12,164 nt of DNA from NCBI GenBank assembly GCA_018714645.1, contig DVND01000056.1:1-12164 (forward strand), in the 5' to 3' direction. The position numbers and the translations under genes are program-made. How positions within the stretch are numbered: the first letter of the stretch is position 1; the number at the start of each line of letters is the position of its first letter. Shown here piece by piece: positions 1 to 6,617 of the stretch. Below the pieces are notes generated by a model. That model was not told the origin of the DNA, ran no database searches, and saw nothing but the letters and a program-made list of their open reading frames with translations. Origin of the DNA: Candidatus Avimonoglobus intestinipullorum. GTDB taxonomy: Bacteria > Bacillota > Clostridia > UBA1381.

Positions 1-1
1 C

Positions 2-3000
2 AAAACACGCTGGACAGACGACCAGCTGGCGGCAATTTACACCGGCAAAGCCGCCGACGGCGGCGGATGCAATATTTTGGTGAACGCCGCCGCCGGATCC
101 GGGAAAACCGCGGTGCTGGTAGAACGCATCATCCAAAAGCTGATCCCCAATGCACAGGATGCGTCCTGTATCGACGTGGACAGGCTTTTGGTGGTGACGT
201 TTACCAATGCGGCGGCGGCGGAAATGCGCCAGCGGGTATCCGACGCGCTGGCGCGGGAGCTGGCCGCGGCGGAGGACGTGGAGCGGGTGCGGCTTTTGAA
301 GCGCCAGTTGTCGCTGGTGCACAGCGCGGATATCACGACTATTGACTCCTTCTGCTTAAAAGCGGTGCGCAATTATTTCCACCTGCTGCACATCGACCCG
401 AATTTTACCATTGCCACGGGCGCGGAGCTGGAGCTGATGAAGGACGAGGCCATGGAAACCCTGTTTGATGCGTTGTATGAGGAGGAAAACGGGGACTTTC
501 TGGAACTGGCCTGCCTGTACACCAACGGCCGGGACGACGAAGGGCTGCGGGAGCTGGTGAAGGAGATTTACAATTTCACGCGGTCATTCCCGGATCCGAG
601 AGGCTGGATGGAGGAAAAACGGGATATGTTCCTGCTGCCGGAGGGCGCGCAAGGAAGCGCCTGGATGCAGGACAGCATTGCGGGAAAAGACCGGCTGATC
701 GGCGCGGCGCTGCAAACGCTGGAGGATGCGCTGGCGGCGATGGCGCGGGCGAGCCTGGGGCGGGAACCCGCGCCCGGGGAAGCGGCCCGGTTGATGGAAC
801 AGCACCCGGCGGAAAAAGGCGACGCCCTTTTTGATGATTGGGGCAGTTATTATCAGGCCGTTAAGACGGACTACCAGGCCATTGCCGCCCTGCGGGGGCT
901 GGACTGGGACGGGATCTATCACGCCGTGCGCCGGCTGGAATTTGGGCGGATCAATGCCCGGGGGCTGAAATACCGGGAATTGACAGAGGGCGTGAAGGAA
1001 CAGATCAACACCGTCCGCAAGAAGCTGACAGGGCAGCTGCGGGACGTGGTGGGGCGCACTGTGGCGGAGACGGAGGCGCAGCTGCGGGAGCATGCATATC
1101 CGGCGGCCCGGAAGCTGGTATGGCTGACGGAGCGGTTCGAGGATGCGCTGGCGGAATTGAAGGATTCCAAAAATGCGCTGGAATTTTCCGACATTGAGCA
1201 CCTCTGCCTGGAATTATTTGAGAACAACCCGGAGGTGGCGGCGGAATTCCGCGGGCGGTACGAGGAAATCCTGATGGACGAATACCAGGATTCCAACGCG
1301 CTGCAGGAGGCGATCTTCAACGCCATCTCCCGCGGGGACAACCTGTTCATGGTGGGGGACATGAAGCAGAGCATCTACCGGTTCCGCAGCGCAGACCCGA
1401 CGATTTTTAAACAGAAGAACGACACCTATGACAAGGCTCCCGGCGCAAAAAACAGGAAAATCGTCCTTTCCCGGAATTTCAGAAGCCGCCGGGAGGTGCT
1501 GGACGGCGCCAACGCCGTGTTTGCGCGGGTGATGTCCGAGCGCGCGGGGGAGTTGGAATACGACGCCGACCAGCGGCTGTATCTGGGGGACGAAAGCTAT
1601 GAACAGGCAAATCCCAGCTACTTGCCGGAATGCTGCGTGATTGAGGGGTATCCCAAAAATGCGGGAGAGGAATTGGAAAAGCTGGATAAAACCCGCCTGG
1701 AGGCGCGGTTTATCGCCCAGAAAATCCGGGAGCTGAAGGAAACCGGGTTTTTGGTACGGGATTTTGAGACGCGGATGATCCCCGCGGCGGACGGCGGCTT
1801 CCGGGAAGAAAAAAAGGCCGTCTACCGCCCTGTGCAAAACCGGGATATCGTGATTTTGATGTCCTCCCACAGAAGCGCGGCCGACGTGTACCGGCAGGAG
1901 CTGGCGGCATACGGGACGGAGTGCTTCGTGGAAACCGGCGGCTATTTTGAGCGGGAGGAAGTAAAAACCGTATTGGCGCTGGTTAAAATAATCGGGAACC
2001 CGTATCAGGATATCCCCCTGCTGGCGGTGCTGCGGTCGCCCATCGGCGGCTTTGACGAGCATATGCTGGCGCAGATCCGGACGAGGCATGAGGGGGCGTT
2101 TTATAAAGCACTCAAAGCCGCTTCCAAAGAGGATACGCCGCTGGGGAGGCGCTGCGGGGAATTCATCGCCCGACTGACCCGCTGGCGGCGGTATTCCAAA
2201 TACATGTCCAGCGACAAGCTGATCTGGACGCTGTTTGAAGAGACGCAGTACTACATGTTCTGCGGTGCGCTGCCGGAAGGGGATGCGCTGCAGGCCAACC
2301 TGCGGATGCTCTTTGAACGGGCGAAGCTGTTTGAAAAATCCGGTTATAAGGGGTTATTCAATTTCATCCGCTATATCAACCGCATCCGCAGGAAAGAGGA
2401 GGATTTGAGCGCGGCGTGTATGCTGGGGGAACAGCATGACGTGGTGCGCATTATGACCATACACAAGAGCAAGGGGCTGGAATTCCCCATCGTATTCCTG
2501 GCGGGGACGGCGAAGGAATTCTACAGCCGGGAGCACACCGGAAGCGTCATTTTACATAAGGATTTGGGGTTTGGCATGGATGATGTCAATTTTGAGGAGA
2601 GCTACCGGATCCCCACGCTGTCGAAAACAGCGGTGGCCGCGGCGATCCAAAGGGAGGGCATCTCCGAAGAAATCCGCAAGCTCTATGTGGCGCTGACGCG
2701 GGCGAAAGAGAAGCTGTTTGTGACCGCGGTTGTGGACGGGCGCAATATGGAGGATGCAGCGGCGTGTGCGGCCAGCGGCGCGGCGGCCCGGGAACAGAAA
2801 TGGGACAGGCTGCTGGCCGGGGCGCGGATGGATCCGCAGGACGTCCTGGCAGTACGGACGTTCATCGACTGGGTTGCGCCGGTGGCGCGGAAAGACGAGA
2901 CTTGGGAATACGCGGTCATCCCTTACGAAGAGGTGCTGGATTACAGGCCGGTGCTGCGAGAACCCGCCGCCGCTGAAGATGCGGAGGATATCGGCGGTTT

Positions 3001-3658
3001 ATTGGAACAGATGGAATACCGGTATCCTTACGAGGAGATTGAAGCACTGCCCACGAAGGTTTCCGTGACCGGATTAAAGCAGCTGAAAACCGGGCGCGCA
3101 GAAGAGCTCACGCTCCGCAGGAGACCGGCATTTATGGAAGAACAAGGCCCCGTCCGCGCGGCGGAAGCGGGCACGGCCGTGCATCTGGTGCTGCAAAAGC
3201 TGCCGCCGGCAGCCGGGATGGAGGAAGCCGTCATCAAACAATGTATTTCCGATTTGACGACGGCGCAGGAGCTGACGGAGGCGGAAGCGGCGGCGGTGGA
3301 TACGGAGAAGCTGCTCCGGTATTACCGGTCGGACCTGGTGCGGCGGATGCTGGAAAGCGGGAAGGTATACCGGGAGGTCCCATTTGAGGCCGCATTTCCC
3401 GCCGCCGGGCTGGGGCTCCACCCGGACAGCGGGGAGCCGGTAATTTTGCAGGGGATGATCGACTGTTATTTTGAAGAGGACGGCGGGATCACCCTGGTGG
3501 ATTATAAGACGGATTTTTACCGCCACAAAGAGGAATTGGCGGAGAAATACAGGGTACAGCTGGAGCTGTACGCCCGGGCGATTGAAAAAATTACGAAAAA
3601 AATCGTAAAACATAAAATTTTGTATTTATTTTTTGGGAATGATGTGATAGAATATTAA
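2..3658 (+). CDS. addA: ATP-dependent helicase/nuclease subunit A (AddA), 5' end cut by window
   Basis: AddA is the helicase-nuclease subunit of AddAB, the Firmicutes counterpart of RecBCD, which resects double-strand breaks and loads RecA at Chi sites. The frame is open from base 2 (1218 visible codons), reading RWTDDQLAAI, which is typical of residues close to an AddA N-terminus. The start therefore lies just outside the window, and the internal TTG at 77 cannot be the start because it would cut into the Walker A region. Seen, numbering from the first visible codon: Walker A AAAGSGKT (residues 29-36), Walker B DEYQDSN (about 426), VGDMKQSIYRFR (motif III), MTIHKSKGLEFP (motif V), LYVALTRAKEK (motif VI). 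The C-terminal RecB-type nuclease has GMIDCY (Asp 1154), DYKTDF (Asp 1167, Lys 1169) and QLELYARA. Length fits the family (about 1200-1250 aa). The partner addB would be expected upstream. It ends 22 bases before a small membrane-protein gene. Confidence 0.96.
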   Translation, partial: KTRWTDDQLAAIYTGKAADGGGCNILVNAAAGSGKTAVLVERIIQKLIPNAQDASCIDVDRLLVVTFTNAAAAEMRQRVSDALARELAAAEDVERVRLLKRQLSLVHSADITTIDSFCLKAVRNYFHLLHIDPNFTIATGAELELMKDEAMETLFDALYEEENGDFLELACLYTNGRDDEGLRELVKEIYNFTRSFPDPRGWMEEKRDMFLLPEGAQGSAWMQDSIAGKDRLIGAALQTLEDALAAMARASLGREPAPGEAARLMEQHPAEKGDALFDDWGSYYQAVKTDYQAIAALRGLDWDGIYHAVRRLEFGRINARGLKYRELTEGVKEQINTVRKKLTGQLRDVVGRTVAETEAQLREHAYPAARKLVWLTERFEDALAELKDSKNALEFSDIEHLCLELFENNPEVAAEFRGRYEEILMDEYQDSNALQEAIFNAISRGDNLFMVGDMKQSIYRFRSADPTIFKQKNDTYDKAPGAKNRKIVLSRNFRSRREVLDGANAVFARVMSERAGELEYDADQRLYLGDESYEQANPSYLPECCVIEGYPKNAGEELEKLDKTRLEARFIAQKIRELKETGFLVRDFETRMIPAADGGFREEKKAVYRPVQNRDIVILMSSHRSAADVYRQELAAYGTECFVETGGYFEREEVKTVLALVKIIGNPYQDIPLLAVLRSPIGGFDEHMLAQIRTRHEGAFYKALKAASKEDTPLGRRCGEFIARLTRWRRYSKYMSSDKLIWTLFEETQYYMFCGALPEGDALQANLRMLFERAKLFEKSGYKGLFNFIRYINRIRRKEEDLSAACMLGEQHDVVRIMTIHKSKGLEFPIVFLAGTAKEFYSREHTGSVILHKDLGFGMDDVNFEESYRIPTLSKTAVAAAIQREGISEEIRKLYVALTRAKEKLFVTAVVDGRNMEDAAACAASGAAAREQKWDRLLAGARMDPQDVLAVRTFIDWVAPVARKDETWEYAVIPYEEVLDYRPVLREPAAAEDAEDIGGLLEQMEYRYPYEEIEALPTKVSVTGLKQLKTGRAEELTLRRRPAFMEEQGPVRAAEAGTAVHLVLQKLPPAAGMEEAVIKQCISDLTTAQELTEAEAAAVDTEKLLRYYRSDLVRRMLESGKVYREVPFEAAFPAAGLGLHPDSGEPVILQGMIDCYFEEDGGITLVDYKTDFYRHKEELAEKYRVQLELYARAIEKITKKIVKHKILYLFFGNDVIEY

Positions 3659-3680
3659 TGTTTTGGCGGAGGTGAGGATT

Positions 3681-3992
3681 TTGGAACAGAACAAAAAAGA
3701 TGAATCAACGGGGCACCATACGGGAGAACATGCCCATCATACGCATCATACGCACGGCACGCATCATTCCCATTCTTCCCATCATTCTTCTCATCACCAT
3801 TCTGGCAGCTCCAGACACGGCAAAAAGAAGGATGACCCAAACAAGGCGGTGCTGCGCAATATTTTTAAAAATTTTAAGCGGATTGTGTTTTGCGTGCTCG
3901 TGATCGGATGCATTGTGGGCCTGATCTGGATGCTGACATTGCCGGACGACCAGCTAAACCAGACGCTTGACAATTTAAAGCAGCTATTTTAA
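3681..3992 (+). CDS. Small histidine-rich single-pass membrane protein, function unknown
   Basis: I do not recognise this 103-residue protein as a named family. The TTG start at 3681 is preferred because GGAGGTG at 3668-3674 lies just upstream. An alternative TTG at 3663 would place that ribosome binding site inside the gene. Residues 12-46 hold 17 histidines in 35 positions, as HH, HHT, HHS and HHH clusters with Ser, Thr and Gly. A basic stretch follows (KKK at 48-50, KNFKR at 63-67), then one hydrophobic segment (about 68-87, with two Cys) and a short polar tail. By the positive-inside rule the histidine-rich part would be cytoplasmic. Such tracts commonly bind Zn, Ni or Cu, so metal binding or buffering is a reasonable inference, but nothing here proves it. 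It probably shares a transcript with addA. A TG-extended TAGAAT at 3645-3653 could also give it its own weak promoter. A terminator follows directly. Confidence 0.8.
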   Translation: MEQNKKDESTGHHTGEHAHHTHHTHGTHHSHSSHHSSHHHSGSSRHGKKKDDPNKAVLRNIFKNFKRIVFCVLVIGCIVGLIWMLTLPDDQLNQTLDNLKQLF

Positions 3993-3997
3993 TAGAT

Positions 3998-4029
3998 AAA
4001 ACCGGGCGGGGATCCTGTCCGGTTTTTTT
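3998..4029 (+). terminator. Intrinsic terminator after the His-rich gene
   Basis: AAAACCGG (3998-4005) pairs with CCGGTTTT (4019-4026) and the run of T continues to 4029. It ends the addA/His-rich transcript immediately before the rpmG promoter, separating the two transcription units. Confidence 0.8.
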
Positions 4030-4040
4030 CAAAAAAAGAC

Positions 4041-4069
4041 TTGACTTTCGGGAAAACGGATGGTATAAT
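4041..4069 (+). promoter_or_regulatory. Strong sigma-A promoter for rpmG-secE-nusG-rplK-rplA
   Basis: The -35 box is TTGACT (4041-4046) and the -10 box is a perfect TATAAT (4064-4069), with a 17-base spacer. TG at 4061-4062 makes it an extended -10. The predicted transcription start is near 4076, leaving a leader of about 80 bases before rpmG in which I see no recognisable regulatory fold. A near-consensus promoter suits a highly expressed ribosomal-protein operon. Confidence 0.88.
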
Positions 4070-4157
4070 ATTCTGGCTAAGGAGTAGCTTCTTTTTTTGT
4101 GTGTCCATTTTGAGGCGCTCCAACGAAGACTTGATATGTTAAACGGAGGTGTAAACG

Positions 4158-4307
4158 ATGCGGGTAAAAATTACATTGGCTTGTTCGGAATGCAAACAGA
4201 GGAATTATAACACCATGAAAAATAAGAAGAACGACCCGGACAGGCTCGAAATGAACAAATATTGCAGATTTTGCAGAAAGCACACACTTCACAAGGAAAC
4301 CAAATAA
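4158..4307 (+). CDS. rpmG: 50S ribosomal protein L33, zinc-binding (Cys4) form
   Basis: This 49-codon gene encodes the small 50S protein L33, located near the E site. It starts MRVKITLACSEC and keeps the L33 signature: two CxxC pairs (Cys 9/12 and Cys 36/39), a basic middle with KNKKNDPDRL, and CRFCRKHTLHKETK at the end. All four cysteines are present, so this is the zinc-containing version rather than the cysteine-free paralogue many Firmicutes make under zinc shortage. The ATG lies 8 bases after a CGGAGGTG ribosome binding site (4144-4151). It is the first gene of the secE-nusG unit, a very common Firmicutes order, and secE starts 24 bases downstream. Confidence 0.95.
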   Translation: MRVKITLACSECKQRNYNTMKNKKNDPDRLEMNKYCRFCRKHTLHKETK

Positions 4308-4331
4308 TTGTTAGGATAAGGAGCAGACGAA

Positions 4332-4562
4332 ATGGCTGATAATAGCAATCAAACAGCGAAAAAAGCGGGATTGTTCGCAAGGCTCGGAAGGTTCTTCAAG
4401 GAAACAAAATCAGAACTGAAAAAGGTAACCTGGCCGAATAGAGAACAATTGATTCACAATACCGTTATTATTTTGGTTTTCATTATCATCATGACAATTA
4501 TCCTGTCCGTATTAGATTTTGGGTTTGCCAAACTGTTCCAGTGGCTGACTTCATTATTCTAA
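4332..4562 (+). CDS. secE: Preprotein translocase subunit SecE
   Basis: SecE is the clamp subunit of the SecYEG channel that exports unfolded proteins across the plasma membrane. The 76-residue length matches the short single-span Gram-positive form; E. coli SecE has three spans. Seen: an amphipathic region with the conserved ELKKVTWPNREQL motif (residues 28-40), which lies along the cytoplasmic membrane face, followed by one transmembrane helix (about 44-64) and a short aromatic tail. The ribosome binding site AAGGAG ends about 9 bases before the ATG. It sits between rpmG and nusG (18-base gap), which is its near-universal location, so the assignment is secure despite the short length. Confidence 0.96.
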   Translation: MADNSNQTAKKAGLFARLGRFFKETKSELKKVTWPNREQLIHNTVIILVFIIIMTIILSVLDFGFAKLFQWLTSLF

Positions 4563-4580
4563 ACGTAAAGGAGAATCGAT

Positions 4581-5105
4581 ATGGCTGAAGAGGCAAAGTG
4601 GTTTGTCGTTCACACGTATTCGGGCTATGAAAACAAAGTGAAAGCGAATATCGAGAAATCGGTGGACAACCGCGGCATGCAGGATTTGATCCAGGCCGTG
4701 GAGGTGCCGCTTGAGGACGTCATTGAAGAGAAGAACGGCGAAAAGAAAACGGTAAAGCGCAAGGTGTTCCCGGGATATGTGGTCATCAAGATGGTGATGA
4801 CCGACGAGAGCTGGTATGTGGTCCGGAATACCCGCGGCGTAACGGGGTTTGTCGGCCCCGGTTCCAAGCCGGTCCCCCTTTCCGACGAGGAAGTGGAGCG
4901 GATGGGCGTGGAAACAGTCCGCGCCGCGGATTTGGACGTCGCCGTGGGCGACCATGTCATGGTGAAATCCGGCCCGCTGGAAGGCTTCTCGGGCGTGATC
5001 GAGGAAATTCAGACCGAGCGCAGGAAGCTGATTGTAAAGGTCTCCATGTTCGGCCGCGAAACGCCGGTCGAGGTGGATTACAATCAGGTGGAGCACATTG
5101 ATTAA
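4581..5105 (+). CDS. nusG: Transcription termination/antitermination factor NusG
   Basis: NusG binds RNA polymerase across the cleft and affects pausing, termination and, in many bacteria, coupling to the ribosome. The 174-residue protein has the NGN domain (about 5-105) starting KWFVVHTYSGYENKV, with KRKVFPGYVVIKM and RNTRGVTGFVG, and the C-terminal KOW domain (about 121-172) with VGDHVMVKSGPLEGFSG and the VEVDYNQVE ending. No extra inserted domain is visible, so this is the housekeeping protein rather than a LoaP-type or other specialised paralogue. The ribosome binding site AAAGGAG lies 9 bases before the ATG. It is co-transcribed with secE and probably reads on into rplK, since no terminator is seen in the 122-base gap. 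Confidence 0.97.
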   Translation: MAEEAKWFVVHTYSGYENKVKANIEKSVDNRGMQDLIQAVEVPLEDVIEEKNGEKKTVKRKVFPGYVVIKMVMTDESWYVVRNTRGVTGFVGPGSKPVPLSDEEVERMGVETVRAADLDVAVGDHVMVKSGPLEGFSGVIEEIQTERRKLIVKVSMFGRETPVEVDYNQVEHID

Positions 5106-5149
5106 GCGTATAAGCGCAGGCGCGTTTATATAAAATCCCTCTGGCGACA

Positions 5150-5181
5150 GTGGGAGGGCAGGTTTGCCCGTTAATTACCAC
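5150..5181 (+). promoter_or_regulatory. L1-binding mRNA site upstream of rplK (23S H77 mimic)
   Basis: GTGG (5150-5153) pairs with CCAC (5178-5181), and GGGCA (5156-5160) pairs with TGCCC (5165-5169) across a four-base loop. The asymmetric internal loop is GA on the 5' side and GTTAATTA on the 3' side. The same plan, GUGGGA-stem-GAAAUACCAC, forms the L1 site on helix 77 of 23S rRNA. Excess L1 is known to repress L11-L1 operons by binding such mimics. The site ends 46 bases before the rplK ATG, so here it would act on the leader rather than directly on the ribosome binding site. Confidence 0.75.
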
Positions 5182-5227
5182 ATCAGCGGTGATTTTTTGC
5201 CGCGTATTATTAGGAGGTGGCCATACA

Positions 5228-5653
5228 ATGGCACAGAAAATCGCAGGATACATCAAATTACAGATTCCGGCCGGCAAGGCGACGCCGGCGCCCCCGGTAG
5301 GCCCTGCATTGGGGCAGCATGGCGTCAACATCATGCAGTTTACCAAGGAATTTAACGAAAAAACGGCAAAGGATGCGGGTCTGATCATCCCTGTTGTAAT
5401 CACAGTGTATGCAGACAGATCATTTTCCTTTATCACAAAGACTCCGCCGGCAGCGGTGCTTTTGAAGAAAGCATGCAAGATCGAAAGCGGCTCCGGCGTT
5501 CCGAACAAGACAAAGGTTGCCACCATCAGCAAGGCGGACCTGCAGGCGATTGCAGAGCAGAAGATGCCCGACCTGAACGCGGCCAGCCTGGAAGCGGCCA
5601 TGAGCATGATCGCAGGCACCGCGAGAAGCATGGGAATTGTTGTTGGAGACTAA
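5228..5653 (+). CDS. rplK: 50S ribosomal protein L11
   Basis: L11 forms the base of the GTPase-associated centre with 23S helices 43/44 and is needed for factor-dependent GTP hydrolysis, for the stringent response and for thiopeptide action. The 141 residues match the family length exactly. The N-terminal domain begins MAQKIAGYIKLQIPAGKATPAPPVGPALGQHGVNIMQF, carrying the conserved proline-rich linker region. The C-terminal rRNA-binding domain includes SGSGVPNKTKVATI and ends SMGIVVGD. The ATG at 5228 follows TAGGAGGTGG (5211-5220); an in-frame upstream extension would run through the L1-site hairpin and is rejected. rplA follows after 58 bases that contain a second L1-type site. Confidence 0.98.
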   Translation: MAQKIAGYIKLQIPAGKATPAPPVGPALGQHGVNIMQFTKEFNEKTAKDAGLIIPVVITVYADRSFSFITKTPPAAVLLKKACKIESGSGVPNKTKVATISKADLQAIAEQKMPDLNAASLEAAMSMIAGTARSMGIVVGD

Positions 5654-5663
5654 TTGAAAATCA

Positions 5664-5695
5664 GTGGGAGAGGGCATGGGCCCTTGCTTGACCAC
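5664..5695 (+). promoter_or_regulatory. Second L1-binding mRNA site, directly upstream of rplA
   Basis: GTGG (5664-5667) pairs with CCAC (5692-5695), and AGGGC (5671-5675) pairs with GCCCT (5680-5684) around an ATGG loop. Unpaired GAG on the 5' side faces TGCTTGA on the 3' side. This is the same architecture as the site before rplK, with different stem bases. It ends 2 bases before the AAGGAGG ribosome binding site of rplA (5698-5704), so bound L1 could block ribosome access to its own gene. Confidence 0.72.
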
Positions 5696-5711
5696 ATAAG
5701 GAGGAACTGAA

Positions 5712-6407
5712 ATGTTTAGAGGAAAAAAATATCAGGACAGCGTGAAGCTGATTGATAAAACAAAGCAGTACGACGTGCCGGAAGCGTTGGATCTGGCTGT
5801 AAAAACCGCAAAAGCAAAGTTTGACGAAACAGTGGAGCTCCATGTAAAGCTGGGCGTTGACTCCCGCCATGCCGACCAGCAGGTGCGCGGCGCCATTGTC
5901 CTGCCGCATGGGACGGGCAAAACGGCGCGGGTGCTTGTATTTGCAAAAGGCCCGAAGGCCGAGGAAGCACAGGCAGCCGGCGCGGATTACGTGGGCGAGA
6001 TGGAGCTGGTTTCCAAAATCCAGAACGAGAACTGGTTTGATTTTGACGTTGTCGTCGCCACACCGGACATGATGGGCGTTGTGGGCCGCCTGGGTAAGGT
6101 TTTGGGCCCGAAAGGCCTGATGCCGTCCCCGAAGGCCGGAACGGTTACCATGGATGTGACAAAAGCGGTCAATGAAATTAAAGCCGGTAAGATCGAATAC
6201 AGGCTGGATAAGACCAACATCATCCACTGCCCGATTGGGAAGGTTTCTTTCGGCGCGGAAAAGCTGACCGAAAACTTCAACGCGCTGATGGGCGCGGTGA
6301 TCAAGGCAAAGCCGTCCGCAGCGAAGGGCCAGTACCTGAGAAGCGTTGTGGTTTCTTCCACAATGGGCCCGGGCATCAAAGTGAACAGCGCAAAAATTTC
6401 CGGTTAA
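5712..6407 (+). CDS. rplA: 50S ribosomal protein L1
   Basis: L1 forms the mobile stalk beside the E site that escorts deacylated tRNA out of the ribosome, and it is the translational repressor of its own operon. The 231 residues match bacterial L1. Seen: the N-terminal KYQDSVKLIDKTKQYDVPEAL and VELHVKLGVDSRHADQQVRGAIVLPHGTGK, the central VVATPDMMGVVGRLGKVLGPKGLMPSPKAGTV (the family's hallmark), and the C-terminal YLRSVVVSSTMGPGIKVN. The start at 5712 is fixed by AAGGAGG just upstream. It is the last gene of the nusG-containing unit: the next promoter's -35 box begins only 15 bases after the stop. Confidence 0.98.
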   Translation: MFRGKKYQDSVKLIDKTKQYDVPEALDLAVKTAKAKFDETVELHVKLGVDSRHADQQVRGAIVLPHGTGKTARVLVFAKGPKAEEAQAAGADYVGEMELVSKIQNENWFDFDVVVATPDMMGVVGRLGKVLGPKGLMPSPKAGTVTMDVTKAVNEIKAGKIEYRLDKTNIIHCPIGKVSFGAEKLTENFNALMGAVIKAKPSAAKGQYLRSVVVSSTMGPGIKVNSAKISG

Positions 6408-6421
6408 TTTTGAAAAAAAGA

Positions 6422-6450
6422 TTGACAAGGGTTCATCCGTGTGGTATGAT
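6422..6450 (+). promoter_or_regulatory. Sigma-A promoter for rplJ-rplL
   Basis: A perfect -35 box, TTGACA (6422-6427), and a TATGAT -10 box (6445-6450) are separated by 17 bases. Transcription would start near 6457, just upstream of the L10 leader fold. It gives rplJL a start separate from rplKA, as in other Firmicutes. Confidence 0.87.
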
Positions 6451-6471
6451 ACCATACGTTGATAAAACAAT

Positions 6472-6584
6472 CCGTAGACAGTCGGCATGGGGAGACCCTG
6501 TAAGTCCTACCGAGGGTGTTATATAGTACAGTTATGGCTATTAACGGCTCTTTGCTTGTCTACGGCAAAGGGCCTTCTTTTTTG
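6472..6584 (+). promoter_or_regulatory. L10 leader: L10(L12)4-responsive transcription attenuator
   Basis: This matches the Firmicutes ribosomal protein L10 leader. In the bound form GTAG and ACAG (6474-6481) pair with CTGT (6498-6501) and CTAC (6507-6510), leaving AAGTC bulged as the kink-turn recognised by L10. In the competing form CCGTAGACA (6472-6480) pairs perfectly over 9 bases with TGTCTACGG (6557-6565), which occupies the loop of the downstream terminator. The two forms exclude each other. When L10-L12 is in excess the kink-turn holds the 5' strand, the terminator forms and rplJL is shut off. This mechanism is established for the B. subtilis rplJL leader. Confidence 0.88.
6546..6583 (+). 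terminator. Attenuator terminator within the L10 leader
   Basis: GGCTCTTTGC (6546-6555) pairs with GCAAAGGGCC (6565-6574), with a single T-G wobble, followed by a T-rich run (6575-6583). It lies about 35 bases before the rplJ start and is the conditional stop of the leader, not a constitutive operon end. Confidence 0.87.
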
Positions 6585-6617
6585 AGGGCATACATCTTTA
6601 TGGGAGGTGAACACCAA

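Noticed and set aside
1214..2089. 291-codon minus-strand open frame inside addA
   Set aside because: It is antisense to conserved AddA helicase motifs, with no ribosome binding site or recognisable domain.
3663..3680. Earlier TTG start for the His-rich protein
   Set aside because: The Shine-Dalgarno sequence GGAGGTG lies inside this extension and is well spaced for the TTG at 3681.
5098..5134. Possible promoter between nusG and rplK (TTGATT and TATAAA)
   Set aside because: The boxes are about 25 bases apart, too far for a sigma-A promoter, and there is no extended -10 TG. Read-through from the rpmG promoter explains rplK expression.
5150..5227. Upstream extension of rplK
   Set aside because: It covers the L1-site hairpin and the ribosome binding site. 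L11 begins at the MAQKIAGYIK start at 5228.
6516..6617. Upstream extension of rplJ (TTG start)
   Set aside because: It would translate through the L10 leader and its terminator. The normal L10 N-terminus and a strong ribosome binding site place the start at 6618.
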